Assembly: GCA_021780055.1 (NCBI GenBank) | Contig: JAJXZM010000147.1 | Coordinates: 1 to 8,924 of the forward strand | Reading direction: 5' to 3' | Length of the DNA: 8,924 nt | Source: Acidobacteriota bacterium | GTDB taxonomy: Bacteria; Acidobacteriota; Terriglobia; UBA7540 | Part shown: piece by piece, positions 1 through 6,717 of the stretch | How the letters are laid out: each line of letters starts with the position of its first letter | Numbering within the stretch: position 1 is the first letter of the stretch | Translations under genes and position numbers: made by a program | The notes under the pieces: model-generated | Seen by the model: only the letters and a program-made list of their open reading frames with translations | Told to the model about the DNA's origin: nothing | The model's database searches: none

Positions 1-164
1 ACAAGCCGGGTGACTTCCCGGTTGCGGAGAATGTTTCCTCAGAGATACTCTCCCTCCCCATGTACCCGGGACTCACTAATGAGCAGCAAAGTGTTGTCGT
101 CGCACAACTGCAGCAATTTGTGATGGAGCTAGCTGCAGACGAGACTCGTGAGGCCGCCGCTTAA
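1..164 (+). CDS. DegT/DnrJ/EryC1/StrS-type sugar aminotransferase, C-terminal end (partial)
   Basis: Only the last 53 codons are present; the first whole codon is at base 3 and the stop TAA is at 162-164. The translation contains GDFPVAENVSSEILSLPMYP followed by GLTNEQQSVVVAQLQQF. This matches the C-terminal signature of PLP-dependent sugar aminotransferases, where a 'FPxAExxSxExLSLPxxPxLT' stretch precedes a final helix. Family members transfer an amino group, usually from glutamate, to a keto-sugar nucleotide in the cytoplasm, giving amino sugars for surface glycans. The PLP lysine and the rest of the active site lie upstream of the window, so the exact sugar cannot be inferred. The short Ala/Glu-rich tail (DETREAAA) is unremarkable. 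Its position at the head of a glycan cluster agrees with the call. The family is fairly certain; the substrate is unknown. Confidence 0.85.
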   Translation, partial: KPGDFPVAENVSSEILSLPMYPGLTNEQQSVVVAQLQQFVMELAADETREAAA

Positions 165-197
165 GCTCCTCTGAGAGATACTTTTCTTTGGCCATTT

Positions 198-243
198 TCT
201 CATCTCGAGCTGGAATCGCAGTTTATTCGCGGTCGAGATGAGA
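198..243. repeat. Inverted repeat / hairpin in the spacer before the DUF354 gene
   Basis: TCTCATCTCGA at 198-208 is the exact reverse complement of TCGAGATGAGA at 233-243, giving an 11-bp perfect stem around a 24-base loop. It sits between the aminotransferase stop (164) and the start at 271, and the ribosome binding site GGAGGG at 258-263 is outside it. No T-run follows the right arm, so it does not look like a standard intrinsic terminator. It could be an operator, an mRNA-stabilising or attenuating hairpin, or chance. An in-frame ATG at 238 lies inside the right arm, which is one reason not to use it as the start of the next gene. Confidence 0.5.
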
Positions 244-257
244 TGCCTATCTTCATT

Positions 258-263
258 GGAGGG
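258..263 (+). promoter_or_regulatory. Ribosome binding site deciding the DUF354 start
   Basis: GGAGGG lies seven bases before the ATG at 271. The alternative in-frame ATG at 238 has no comparable purine-rich site, so 271 is preferred. Confidence 0.75.
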
Positions 264-270
264 ACCGTTT

Positions 271-1386
271 ATGTCGAATGTTGAAGGACCACGGGCTCCT
301 AAGTCGACAAGGCACGGTGAGACAAAGGCAAAGATTTGGATCGACATGGATAATTCGCCCCATGTTCCATTCTTCGTGCCCATTATTCAAGAGCTCGAGA
401 AACTTGGTTACGCGGTTGTGCTGACGGCTCGCGACTGCTTTCAGGTTCGCGATCTGGTCAAGCTCTTCAAATTGCACTGTACCATCGTCGGACGCCACTA
501 CGGCAAAAATAAACTGGCGAAAATTGCAGGGACATGCTATCGCGCCCTGCAGTTGGCTTCCTTGGTGAGAGGTGAGAAGGTGTGCCTCGCAGTCGCTCAC
601 GGTTCGCGCTCGCAAATGCTCGCAGCATCTCTCTTGGGGATTCCCTCGTGTTCTCTTTGGGATTACGAATTTGCGAAGAGTGTTAAAGGATTTGGGCCTG
701 ACTGGATGATGGTTCCTGCGGTCATTCCTGATTCTGCCATCCAGTTTGACAGCGGCCGGGTTCTCAAATATCAGGGCATTAAGGAAGATGTTTATGTCCC
801 AGGCTTCAAACCTGACCCCGACTTGCGTGCCAGTCTGGGCCTCAAGGAAGGCGACCTAATTGTCACCGCCCGCCCGCCCGCTGATGAAGCCCATTACTAC
901 AATCCCGAAAGTGATGAGCTTTTCCGCGCCGCGATCGAGTTTGTAGCCGAGCAACCTGACGTGAGAATCATCCTTCTTCCGCGAAGTGACAAGCAGGGAA
1001 GTGCCGCAAAGGCGCTTTGGCCTGAGCTTTTTACCGGGCGTAAGATGATTATTCCCGAGCATGCGGTTGATGGCCTCACCCTTCTTTGGAACTCCGATCT
1101 TGCCATCAGTGGCGGTGGTACCATGAACCGCGAGGCGGCTGCTCTTGGTATACCTGTCTACAGTGTGTTCCGCGGCCGGATCGGAGCGGTTGACCGGTAC
1201 CTTGCTCAAAAAGGCCGCCTGGTCCTGCTGGAGAAAGTTTCCGACGTTCAGCGGAAGCTCATTGTGCCGGATAAGACGCAAAGACGCCTACCAGCCCCTC
1301 ACCAGTCCCAAACCTTGAGGATGATCGTCGACAACCTTGTCGCAATCGTTGAAACAGGAAGACTAAGTTCGAAGGTTGCGGCATAA
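271..1386 (+). CDS. DUF354 family protein, putative GT-B-fold glycosyltransferase/epimerase-like
   Basis: This 371-residue protein has the features of the DUF354 family. After about 20 non-conserved residues comes KIWIDMDNSPHVPFFVPII (from residue 21), then a Rossmann-like stretch with VVLTARD, and AHGSRSQMLAASLLGIPS followed by an LWDYEFA segment. Further on are an 'RPP' motif and the hallmark ISGGGTMNREAAALGIPVYS (residues 279-298), followed by GAVDRYL. DUF354 proteins are cytoplasmic and resemble UDP-GlcNAc 2-epimerases and GT-B glycosyltransferases. Biochemical function is poorly established, but they recur in surface-glycan loci, so a sugar-nucleotide-dependent step is the best inference. 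An ATG at 238 would add 11 residues, but the GGAGGG at 258-263 favours 271. Sampled base composition is lower in GC than the downstream genes (361-420 is 28/60 G+C). It is followed by a 72-base spacer and a GT2 gene on the same strand. Confidence 0.85.
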   Translation: MSNVEGPRAPKSTRHGETKAKIWIDMDNSPHVPFFVPIIQELEKLGYAVVLTARDCFQVRDLVKLFKLHCTIVGRHYGKNKLAKIAGTCYRALQLASLVRGEKVCLAVAHGSRSQMLAASLLGIPSCSLWDYEFAKSVKGFGPDWMMVPAVIPDSAIQFDSGRVLKYQGIKEDVYVPGFKPDPDLRASLGLKEGDLIVTARPPADEAHYYNPESDELFRAAIEFVAEQPDVRIILLPRSDKQGSAAKALWPELFTGRKMIIPEHAVDGLTLLWNSDLAISGGGTMNREAAALGIPVYSVFRGRIGAVDRYLAQKGRLVLLEKVSDVQRKLIVPDKTQRRLPAPHQSQTLRMIVDNLVAIVETGRLSSKVAA

Positions 1387-1423
1387 GTGTAAGGGTAGGG
1401 GTTTTTGGTGTCCAGCGCATTTG

Positions 1424-1441
1424 TACGAAACTTATTTCGTA
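1424..1441. repeat. Perfect 7-bp hairpin immediately upstream of the GT2 ribosome binding site
   Basis: TACGAAA (1424-1430) and TTTCGTA (1435-1441) are exact reverse complements around the tetraloop CTTA. A G-T wobble (1423/1442) could extend the stem. The right arm ends five bases before GGAGG (1446-1450). If translation starts at 1459 this is a 5' leader element; if it starts at the TTG at 1405 or the GTG at 1408, it lies within the coding region. There is no downstream T-run. The role is unknown and chance cannot be excluded. Confidence 0.4.
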
Positions 1442-1445
1442 TCTC

Positions 1446-1450
1446 GGAGG
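1446..1450 (+). promoter_or_regulatory. Ribosome binding site deciding the GT2 start
   Basis: GGAGG lies eight bases before ATG 1459. A weaker purine stretch at 1391-1400 (AAGGGTAGGG) could serve the in-frame GTG at 1408, so a longer form with an N-terminal extension is possible. Confidence 0.6.
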
Positions 1451-1458
1451 GTCTCGGT

Positions 1459-2481
1459 ATGGAGGCAACTGGCGGTGCGCGCGTTTCTGTTCTGAACGCA
1501 GGTATCCCTCAAATCGGCGCGGCAACTTCGGACAACAACACTAGCAGAGGGCTGTTTACGGCAGATCTTCCTGCCTATGTTGTAATCACCCCCGCGCGTA
1601 ATGAGGCGCAGTTCATCGAGTTGACCTTAAAGTCGATGGTGGCGCAGACCGTGAAACCGCTGAAGTGGGTAATCGTCAGCGACGGCTCAACCGATGGCAC
1701 GGACGAGATTGTCAGCCGGTATGCAGCGGAATATCAGTGGATTGAACTTGTGAGATTGCCCGAGCGCCGGGAAAGGCATTTTGCCGGAAAGGTCTACGCT
1801 TTCAACGCGGGTTACTCGCGGTTGAGAGATTTGGATTATAAAGCCATTTGCAGCATGGATGGCGACATCTCTTTCGATGAGGACTACTTCGAGTTCCTCC
1901 TCAGCAAATTCGTGGAGAATCCAAAGCTGGGGCTGGCCGGCACTCCGTACTCGCAAGAGGGAGTGACTTACGACTTCCGATACAGCAGCCCTGAAGACGT
2001 GGCAGGCGCATGTCAGATCTTTCGTCGTGAATGCTTCGAGTCCATCGGGGGTTATATACCCGTAAAGTCTGGCGGAATCGACTTGATCGCGGTCCTCTGT
2101 GCGAGGTCCAAAGGGTGGCAAACGAGAACCTTTATGAAGAAGGTTTGTGTTCATCATGGTCTCAGCCGAAGTTACTGGAATCCCCAGAAAGGTCCCATAC
2201 AATACACCGCATATCGTGGAAGAATCGAGTTGGGACATAAGGACTATTTGCTCGGCTGCCATCCTGTCTGGGAGATCTTTCGATGCGTTCACCAGATGTG
2301 GCGCAGGCCGTTCGTTATTGGTGGGATGCTGATGCTTATCGCATACTTCTGGGACCTGCTACGAGGCGCAGAGCGGTCCATGCCGGAAGAACTTATCGCA
2401 TTTCGCCGAAGGGACCAGATGGGCCGGCTGAAGGGCTTCCTTAAAGAGCGGTTCGCCGATTCTCAGGCCAATGAAAGGTGA
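1459..2481 (+). CDS. Glycosyltransferase family 2 (GT-A fold)
   Basis: This 340-residue protein is an inverting GT2-type enzyme that adds a sugar from a nucleotide donor to a growing glycan at the cytoplasmic face of the membrane. The GT-A signature is clear. VVITPARNE starts at residue 41 (first beta strand and nucleotide-binding turn), VSDGSTDGTDEI carries the donor-binding Asp75, and MDGDISFDEDYF holds the metal-binding DxD-type motif (Asp134-Gly-Asp136). After RRECFESIGGY comes GGIDLIAVL with Asp208, where many relatives have a GED/GxD catalytic motif. A basic, aromatic C-terminal region contains one hydrophobic stretch (about residues 284-302), suggesting membrane association. ATG 1459 is chosen for its GGAGG. 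The TTG at 1405 or GTG at 1408 would add 18 or 17 residues with no conserved content. The stop overlaps the ribosome binding site of the next gene, implying co-translation. The donor sugar is unknown. Confidence 0.88.
   Translation: MEATGGARVSVLNAGIPQIGAATSDNNTSRGLFTADLPAYVVITPARNEAQFIELTLKSMVAQTVKPLKWVIVSDGSTDGTDEIVSRYAAEYQWIELVRLPERRERHFAGKVYAFNAGYSRLRDLDYKAICSMDGDISFDEDYFEFLLSKFVENPKLGLAGTPYSQEGVTYDFRYSSPEDVAGACQIFRRECFESIGGYIPVKSGGIDLIAVLCARSKGWQTRTFMKKVCVHHGLSRSYWNPQKGPIQYTAYRGRIELGHKDYLLGCHPVWEIFRCVHQMWRRPFVIGGMLMLIAYFWDLLRGAERSMPEELIAFRRRDQMGRLKGFLKERFADSQANER
2474..2481 (+). promoter_or_regulatory. Ribosome binding site embedded in the GT2 stop region
   Basis: AAAGGTGA covers the final bases and TGA stop of the GT2 gene and lies seven bases before ATG 2489. 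This supports translational linkage of the two genes. Confidence 0.65.
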
Positions 2482-2488
2482 TTAACCC

Positions 2489-3382
2489 ATGGAAGTTTGC
2501 GGCAAACAGATAGCATTTCAGGGAAAGCTGCCTCGCATAGCTCGCCTTGACGCGGAAGGGTTTCAGTTTCTGGCGGACCCGGAGGCCGCCCTGGGTTCAC
2601 TCCGCAAGATCCGGCCCCAGGCGGACCTATTCACTTTCATTCAAAGGCTTTCCAGCCGCTCGCCTCAATACCGTTATCCGATGGAGTGGGACAACTTTGC
2701 CGTTCTGCCGATTTCGACCTTCGACGGCTGGATATCACACCAGATCAACAACAAAACAAGGAATATGATTCGGAAGGCTGAGAAAAGGGGCGTCACCTTG
2801 CGAGAGGTGCCCGTTGACGACGCTCTCATTCGGGGGATACACGCAATCTATAACGAGTCGCCGATCCGCCAGGGCAGGCGCTTCTGGCATTACGGCAAGG
2901 ACCTTGAGTCCGTACGCGCGGTCACGACGACTTACCTTGAACGGAGCATTTTTATCGGCGCGTTTTTCCAGGGCGAGATGATTGGGTTTGTAAAGCTGGT
3001 GACCGACGAAAAGCGGGAGCAGGCGGGCGTGATGCACATTGTGGCCATGAACCGGCACCGTGACCTGGCGCCGACCAATGCCTTGGTTGCTCAGGCCGTG
3101 GCTTCCTGCGCCGATCGGAACATCCCCAGCCTCTGGTACGCGAATTTCTCCTACGGCAAGAGGGAAGGCGACAGCCTGGCTGACTTCAAGCGGCACAACG
3201 GATTCAAGAAAGTCGAGATTCCAAGGTACTACATTCCACTGACGCTTATAGGGCGCGCGGCCCTTCGGCTGGGCCTGCACCGCAGGCTTCTGGACTGGGT
3301 TCCCGAGCCGGCGATCGTTCAATACCGCAGGATTCGCAGTCTCTGGTACGCAAGAAGGTTTGCCGGCCGGGAAAACGCTTAA
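2489..3382 (+). CDS. GNAT/FemAB-like acyltransferase of a polysaccharide locus
   Basis: This 297-residue soluble protein resembles the GNAT-fold acyltransferases (Acetyltransf_6/FemAB-like group) found in surface-glycan loci. The first 85 residues are weakly conserved. NNKTRNMIRKAEKRGV (from residue 87) is typical of the group, where a basic helix follows the first domain. The core GNAT-like strands are IGAFFQGEMIGFVKLV (from residue 156), then the MHIVAMNRHRDLAPTNALVA segment at the acyl-CoA/acyl-donor position. SYGKREGDSLADFKRHNGF (from residue 221) completes the fold. The C-terminal 50 residues are Arg-rich (for example RAALRLGLHRRLL), which could aid binding to membranes or anionic glycan. 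By family it would transfer an acyl or aminoacyl group to a sugar amine or related acceptor; the donor and acceptor cannot be read from sequence. It follows GT2 by seven bases and precedes the asparagine-synthase-like gene, so joint glycan decoration is plausible. It could instead be a non-catalytic relative. Confidence 0.65.
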   Translation: MEVCGKQIAFQGKLPRIARLDAEGFQFLADPEAALGSLRKIRPQADLFTFIQRLSSRSPQYRYPMEWDNFAVLPISTFDGWISHQINNKTRNMIRKAEKRGVTLREVPVDDALIRGIHAIYNESPIRQGRRFWHYGKDLESVRAVTTTYLERSIFIGAFFQGEMIGFVKLVTDEKREQAGVMHIVAMNRHRDLAPTNALVAQAVASCADRNIPSLWYANFSYGKREGDSLADFKRHNGFKKVEIPRYYIPLTLIGRAALRLGLHRRLLDWVPEPAIVQYRRIRSLWYARRFAGRENA

Positions 3383-3403
3383 GAACGGGTTCCGTGCGGG
3401 CGA

Positions 3404-3422
3404 CGGCGGCAAGGCACCGCCG
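3404..3422. repeat. Short GC-rich hairpin between the GNAT and asparagine-synthase-like genes
   Basis: CGGCGG (3404-3409) and CCGCCG (3417-3422) pair around a seven-base loop that contains AAGG. No T-run follows, so it is not a typical terminator. The loop AAGG is the only Shine-Dalgarno-like site for the ATG at 3425. In GC-rich DNA such a 6-bp stem may be chance. Confidence 0.3.
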
Positions 3423-3457
3423 GGATGGAGTTGGAAAGGCGACCGTCAAAAACAGTT

Positions 3458-5281
3458 ATGCCTGGAATTGTGGGTTTCATTACGAAAATGCCGCGCGAAG
3501 GCGCTGAGCCGCAACTGCATCGGATGGTGCAGGCCATTACTCACGAGTCCTTTTACACGACGGGAACGTGGGTGGATGAGTCGCTGGGCGTTTATGTGGG
3601 GTGGGCCGTTCAGAAAGGTTCCTTTTCTGACGGCTTGCCCCTGATCAACGAACGGCAGGACGTGGTACTGGTGTTTTCCGGCGAAGAGTATCCGGAGCCC
3701 GGCGCGGCCACGCGCCTGAAGAGCCGCGGGCACCAACTGGAAGCGAAAGGCCCCTCCTACCTGGTGCACCTTTATGAAGATGACCCCACGTTTCCAGCAG
3801 GTTTGAACGGAAGGTTCCACGGGCTTCTGATAGACCGGAAGCTGGGCAGAGTGCTCCTATTCAACGATCGCTATGGGATGTACCGGCTCTGCTTCCACGA
3901 ATCGGAAGAGGCCTTCTACTTTGCGGCGGAGGCAAAGGCGATCCTCGCCGTCCGTCCGGAGTTGCGCAAACTGGATATGCAGGCGGCTGGAGAGTTTGTG
4001 AGTTGCAGTTGCGCGTTGGAGAATCGGACGCTGTTTGAGGGCGTCAGCCTGGTGCCGGGCGGCGCCGCCTGGGAGTTCCGGAACAGACCGATCCCGCAAA
4101 AGCACTTATATTTTGACGTCCGCGAATGGGAAGGACAGACTCCGCTAAGCGCCGAGGAATACTATCAGGAACTGCGGGAGGCCTTTTCGCGGAACCTCGG
4201 GCGATACTTTAACGGCGGCCAGAAGGTGGGGGTTTCTCTCACGGGCGGAATGGACACTCGCGCGATTATGGCGTGGCGAAAGGCCCCGCCCGGCTCGCTG
4301 CCCTGCTACACCTATGGTGGAATGTTCCGTGACTGCCGTGACGTGCTGGTGGCCCGGCAGGTTGCCGGCATCTGCCACCAGCCCCATAGCGTGGTCACGG
4401 TTGGCAACGAGTTCCTTTCGCAGTTTCCGCACTATGCTGAGCGCAGCGTTTACCTGAGTGACGGCAACGTCCATACCAACCGGGCAGCCGACCTGTATGT
4501 CAGCGAAAAGGCCCGTGAGATCGCACCTGTGCGGATTGTGGGAACCTATGGCAGCGAGTTGCTGACCCCGGTGCCGATGTTCAAGCCGGCGGACCCCATG
4601 CCTGGGTTGTTCCAGCCGGAATTGTGCTCCAGCGTCCAGCAGGCGAAGACGACCTATGCGGGGCTTCGGCGCCGGCATCCTGTTACTTTCGCTGCTTTCC
4701 TGCAGTCGCCGTGGTGGCACTACGGAGTTTTATCCCTGGAGCAGACCCAGATGACGGTGCGCTCACCCTACTTGGACAACGATTTTGTCCGGGTCATTTA
4801 CAGGGAGCCAAAGTTGCAGGATCTGAACCGTGACATCCGCTGGCGCATGATCTGCGATGGCAACCCGGCCCTTGGCCGGGTCGCAAGCGACCGCGGCGTC
4901 AACGGCCTGAAGGGACGACTCTCGACAATGGCGGCCCGCGGGTTTCAGGAGTTCACGTTCAAATCGGAATACGCTTACGACAGCGGCATGCCGCAGTGGC
5001 TGGCCAGAATCGACCATTTCTTTTCGCCCCTGCACCTAGAACGGCTTTTCCTCGGGAGGCACAAGTTCGCCCATTTCCGGGTTTGGTACCGCGACTTCCT
5101 CTCCGATTATGTCCGGGACGTGCTGCTGGATTCGCGGAGCCTGTCCCGGCCGTACGTCGACCGGAAGGGGCTGGAGGCCGTGGTGCGAGGCCACCTCAAG
5201 GGAGACCACAACTACACCCTTGAGTTACATACGTTGTTGTCACTGGAACTCCTGCATCGCCAGTTCCTCGACCTGCAATGA
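3458..5281 (+). CDS. Asparagine-synthase-like amidotransferase with degenerate glutaminase site
   Basis: The protein is 607 residues from ATG 3458, near the usual length of AsnB-type enzymes. The N-terminal class II glutamine amidotransferase fold is recognisable (SGEEYPE around residue 74, GLNGRFHGLLIDRKLGRVLL, then NDRYGMYRLCF and AAEAKAIL). However, the Cys that normally follows the initiator Met is Pro (MPGIVGF), the NGE glutamine-binding motif reads SGE, and the SDTE-type motif is absent. The C-terminal ATP-pyrophosphatase domain keeps a PP-loop, SLTGGMDTR (residues 260-268), and the late motif RSPYLDNDF (from residue 435). Family members activate a carboxylate with ATP and form an amide; in glycan loci, relatives amidate uronic acids. 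Here I infer ATP-dependent amide or amine ligation using ammonia or another amine, not glutamine. ATG 3425 would add 11 residues and has only a weak AAGG. The 3458 start is chosen because MPGIVG aligns with MCGIxG; it lacks a well-placed Shine-Dalgarno. Confidence 0.85.
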   Translation: MPGIVGFITKMPREGAEPQLHRMVQAITHESFYTTGTWVDESLGVYVGWAVQKGSFSDGLPLINERQDVVLVFSGEEYPEPGAATRLKSRGHQLEAKGPSYLVHLYEDDPTFPAGLNGRFHGLLIDRKLGRVLLFNDRYGMYRLCFHESEEAFYFAAEAKAILAVRPELRKLDMQAAGEFVSCSCALENRTLFEGVSLVPGGAAWEFRNRPIPQKHLYFDVREWEGQTPLSAEEYYQELREAFSRNLGRYFNGGQKVGVSLTGGMDTRAIMAWRKAPPGSLPCYTYGGMFRDCRDVLVARQVAGICHQPHSVVTVGNEFLSQFPHYAERSVYLSDGNVHTNRAADLYVSEKAREIAPVRIVGTYGSELLTPVPMFKPADPMPGLFQPELCSSVQQAKTTYAGLRRRHPVTFAAFLQSPWWHYGVLSLEQTQMTVRSPYLDNDFVRVIYREPKLQDLNRDIRWRMICDGNPALGRVASDRGVNGLKGRLSTMAARGFQEFTFKSEYAYDSGMPQWLARIDHFFSPLHLERLFLGRHKFAHFRVWYRDFLSDYVRDVLLDSRSLSRPYVDRKGLEAVVRGHLKGDHNYTLELHTLLSLELLHRQFLDLQ

Positions 5282-5282
5282 G

Positions 5283-5302
5283 GCGTCTTTTCTGCCAGAC
5301 GC
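5283..5302. repeat. Short hairpin just after the asparagine-synthase-like stop
   Basis: GCGTCT (5283-5288) and AGACGC (5297-5302) pair around an eight-base loop in the 35-base spacer before the wzy-like gene. There is no T-run after it, so intrinsic termination is unlikely; an mRNA-processing or stability element, or chance, are the alternatives. Confidence 0.3.
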
Positions 5303-5316
5303 GCGGATAATCCCTC

Positions 5317-6717
5317 ATGAGTTTCTTTGCCACTTTAGTCTTCGGGTTTGGAATCCTGGTGCTTTTTGTGCTTTACCGGGATCCCAAGTCGCGGCCATCG
5401 TCGGCCCTGTGGCTTCCCACTATCTGGATCCTGCTTGCGGGATCGAGGATGGTTTCCGCGTGGCTGCATGGCAGCCCGCCTCCGGAGACCGCGAGCCAGG
5501 TTGGGGAAGGCAATCCCCTGGATCGCATGGTCCTTACTATGCTCATGCTGGCCGGCATCATCGTCCTGGTGTGCCGGTTTCAACGGGTTGTGAGGGTGCT
5601 GAGAATGAACTGGCCCCTGCTGGCCTTTTTCGGCTACTGCGGCGCCAGCACGTTGTGGTCGGCCACTCCTGAGCTGGCGATGAAGAGGTGGTTCAAGGCG
5701 ATCGGCGACGTGGTGATGGTTCTCATTATTCTGACTGACCGGAACCGGATGGAAGCGATCAAGCGAATCATTGCGCGGGCAGGTTTTATCCTGATGCCGC
5801 TTTCCGTGCTGCTGATCGAGTTCTATCCCAACCTGGGGCGCGTCTACAGCGTTGAAGATGCAATTGTCACTTACACGGGCGCCACAAACAATAAGAACTT
5901 GCTCGGTATCATCTGTATGCTTGTCGGTCTTGGTTGTGTCTGGCTTATTCTCAAAACACTTCATGACAATCGCAGGAAGATAAGGCAACTGATTGCTCTG
6001 GGGGTGACTCTCGCAACAGTCCTTTGGCTTTTTGCTGTGGCAAATTCGATGACCCCTCTGGTGTGCTTTCTAATGGGATCAAGCCTGATTGTGTTTGTGA
6101 AGGTGTCGGGAAGAAACCGGCCTTCAGACGTGCATATTGCGATGGGGATCATGGTTTCGCTGGCGGCGCTATTGTTCGTTTTTCCGGAGGTTCTTGTGTC
6201 CGCCATTCATCTGGTTGGGAGGAACTCCACGCTGACCGGCCGAACTGACTTATGGAAAACGCTCCTTGCTATGGATACCCATCCGTTGTTCGGCACGGGC
6301 TTTGAGAGCTTCTGGCTTGGGAATCGGCTAAACCACATCTGGGCCATTTATCCGTGGCATCCCAATGAGGCCCACAACGGTTATCTCGAAGTTTACCTGA
6401 ACCTGGGATTGGCTGGCGTGGCTCTGCTGTTCTCCCTGCTGGCTACGGGCTACCGGCACCTGATTGCCGTGTACCGGCGGGACCCGGAGGCCGGCAGCCT
6501 CAGGCTGGCGTATTTTGCCGCTGCTTTGGTTTACAACTTTGCAGAGGCCGGATTCAGAATGCTCGACCCCATGTGGATATTCTTTCTGCTTGCGATCATT
6601 GCCGTTCCCGGCGCCACCCGGCGTAAGGAACTGGAAACCCCACCGGAGGAACCTCCGGAGGTCGTTCCGGCCGGACTTCCGCCAGAGGATGAGCAGGTTT
6701 ATGCGAGGATCCATTGA
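5317..6717 (+). CDS. O-antigen ligase/polymerase (Wzy_C) family integral membrane protein
   Basis: This 466-residue polytopic inner-membrane protein has about ten hydrophobic segments starting at the N terminus (SFFATLVFGFGILVLFVLY). The family signature is GRNSTLTGRTDLW (residues 301-313), then HPLFGTGFESFW and the HPNEAHNGYLEVYLNLGLAG stretch (from residue 348). In O-antigen ligases and Wzy polymerases the Arg of the GRxxLW motif and the His of the EAHNxYL motif act in glycosyl transfer from an undecaprenyl-linked donor at the periplasmic face. Adjacency to a Wzx flippase favours a polymerase, but ligase activity (WaaL-like) cannot be excluded by sequence. The last 30 residues form a charged, Pro/Glu-rich tail (for example TPPEEPPEVVP), probably disordered. 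ATG 5317 lacks a strong Shine-Dalgarno; GGA at 5305-5307 is the best candidate. Its stop overlaps the next start by four bases. Confidence 0.88.
   Translation: MSFFATLVFGFGILVLFVLYRDPKSRPSSALWLPTIWILLAGSRMVSAWLHGSPPPETASQVGEGNPLDRMVLTMLMLAGIIVLVCRFQRVVRVLRMNWPLLAFFGYCGASTLWSATPELAMKRWFKAIGDVVMVLIILTDRNRMEAIKRIIARAGFILMPLSVLLIEFYPNLGRVYSVEDAIVTYTGATNNKNLLGIICMLVGLGCVWLILKTLHDNRRKIRQLIALGVTLATVLWLFAVANSMTPLVCFLMGSSLIVFVKVSGRNRPSDVHIAMGIMVSLAALLFVFPEVLVSAIHLVGRNSTLTGRTDLWKTLLAMDTHPLFGTGFESFWLGNRLNHIWAIYPWHPNEAHNGYLEVYLNLGLAGVALLFSLLATGYRHLIAVYRRDPEAGSLRLAYFAAALVYNFAEAGFRMLDPMWIFFLLAIIAVPGATRRKELETPPEEPPEVVPAGLPPEDEQVYARIH
6704..6708 (+). promoter_or_regulatory. Ribosome binding site for the TTG-started flippase
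   Basis: GAGGA lies five bases before TTG 6714, inside the end of the wzy-like gene. The alternative in-frame ATG at 6738 has AAAGGG only one base upstream (6731-6736), too close to act well, so the TTG start is preferred. Confidence 0.5.

Noticed and set aside
41..182. The 9-base word AGAGATACT repeated at 41-49 and 174-182
   Set aside because: One copy is inside the aminotransferase coding region and nothing else extends the match; likely chance.
238..270. Extended start of the DUF354 gene at ATG 238
   Set aside because: It lies inside the inverted repeat, has no Shine-Dalgarno, and the extra 11 residues are not family-like; GGAGGG supports 271.
165..270. A sigma-70-type promoter in the spacer before the DUF354 gene
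   Set aside because: I could not find a convincing -35/-10 pair with proper spacing; the spacer may still hold a promoter of another type.
1687..2292. A 201-codon minus-strand open frame within the GT2 gene
   Set aside because: The opposite frame carries intact GT2 motifs; the antisense product resembles no family and has no supporting ribosome binding site or neighbour.
5282..5316. Intrinsic terminator after the asparagine-synthase-like gene
   Set aside because: The 6-bp stem at 5283-5302 lacks a following T-run, and the next gene starts 15 bases later on the same strand.
5335..5988. A 217-codon minus-strand open frame within the wzy-like gene
   Set aside because: It is rich in His, Gln, Arg and Pro, typical of an antisense shadow of a membrane-protein gene.
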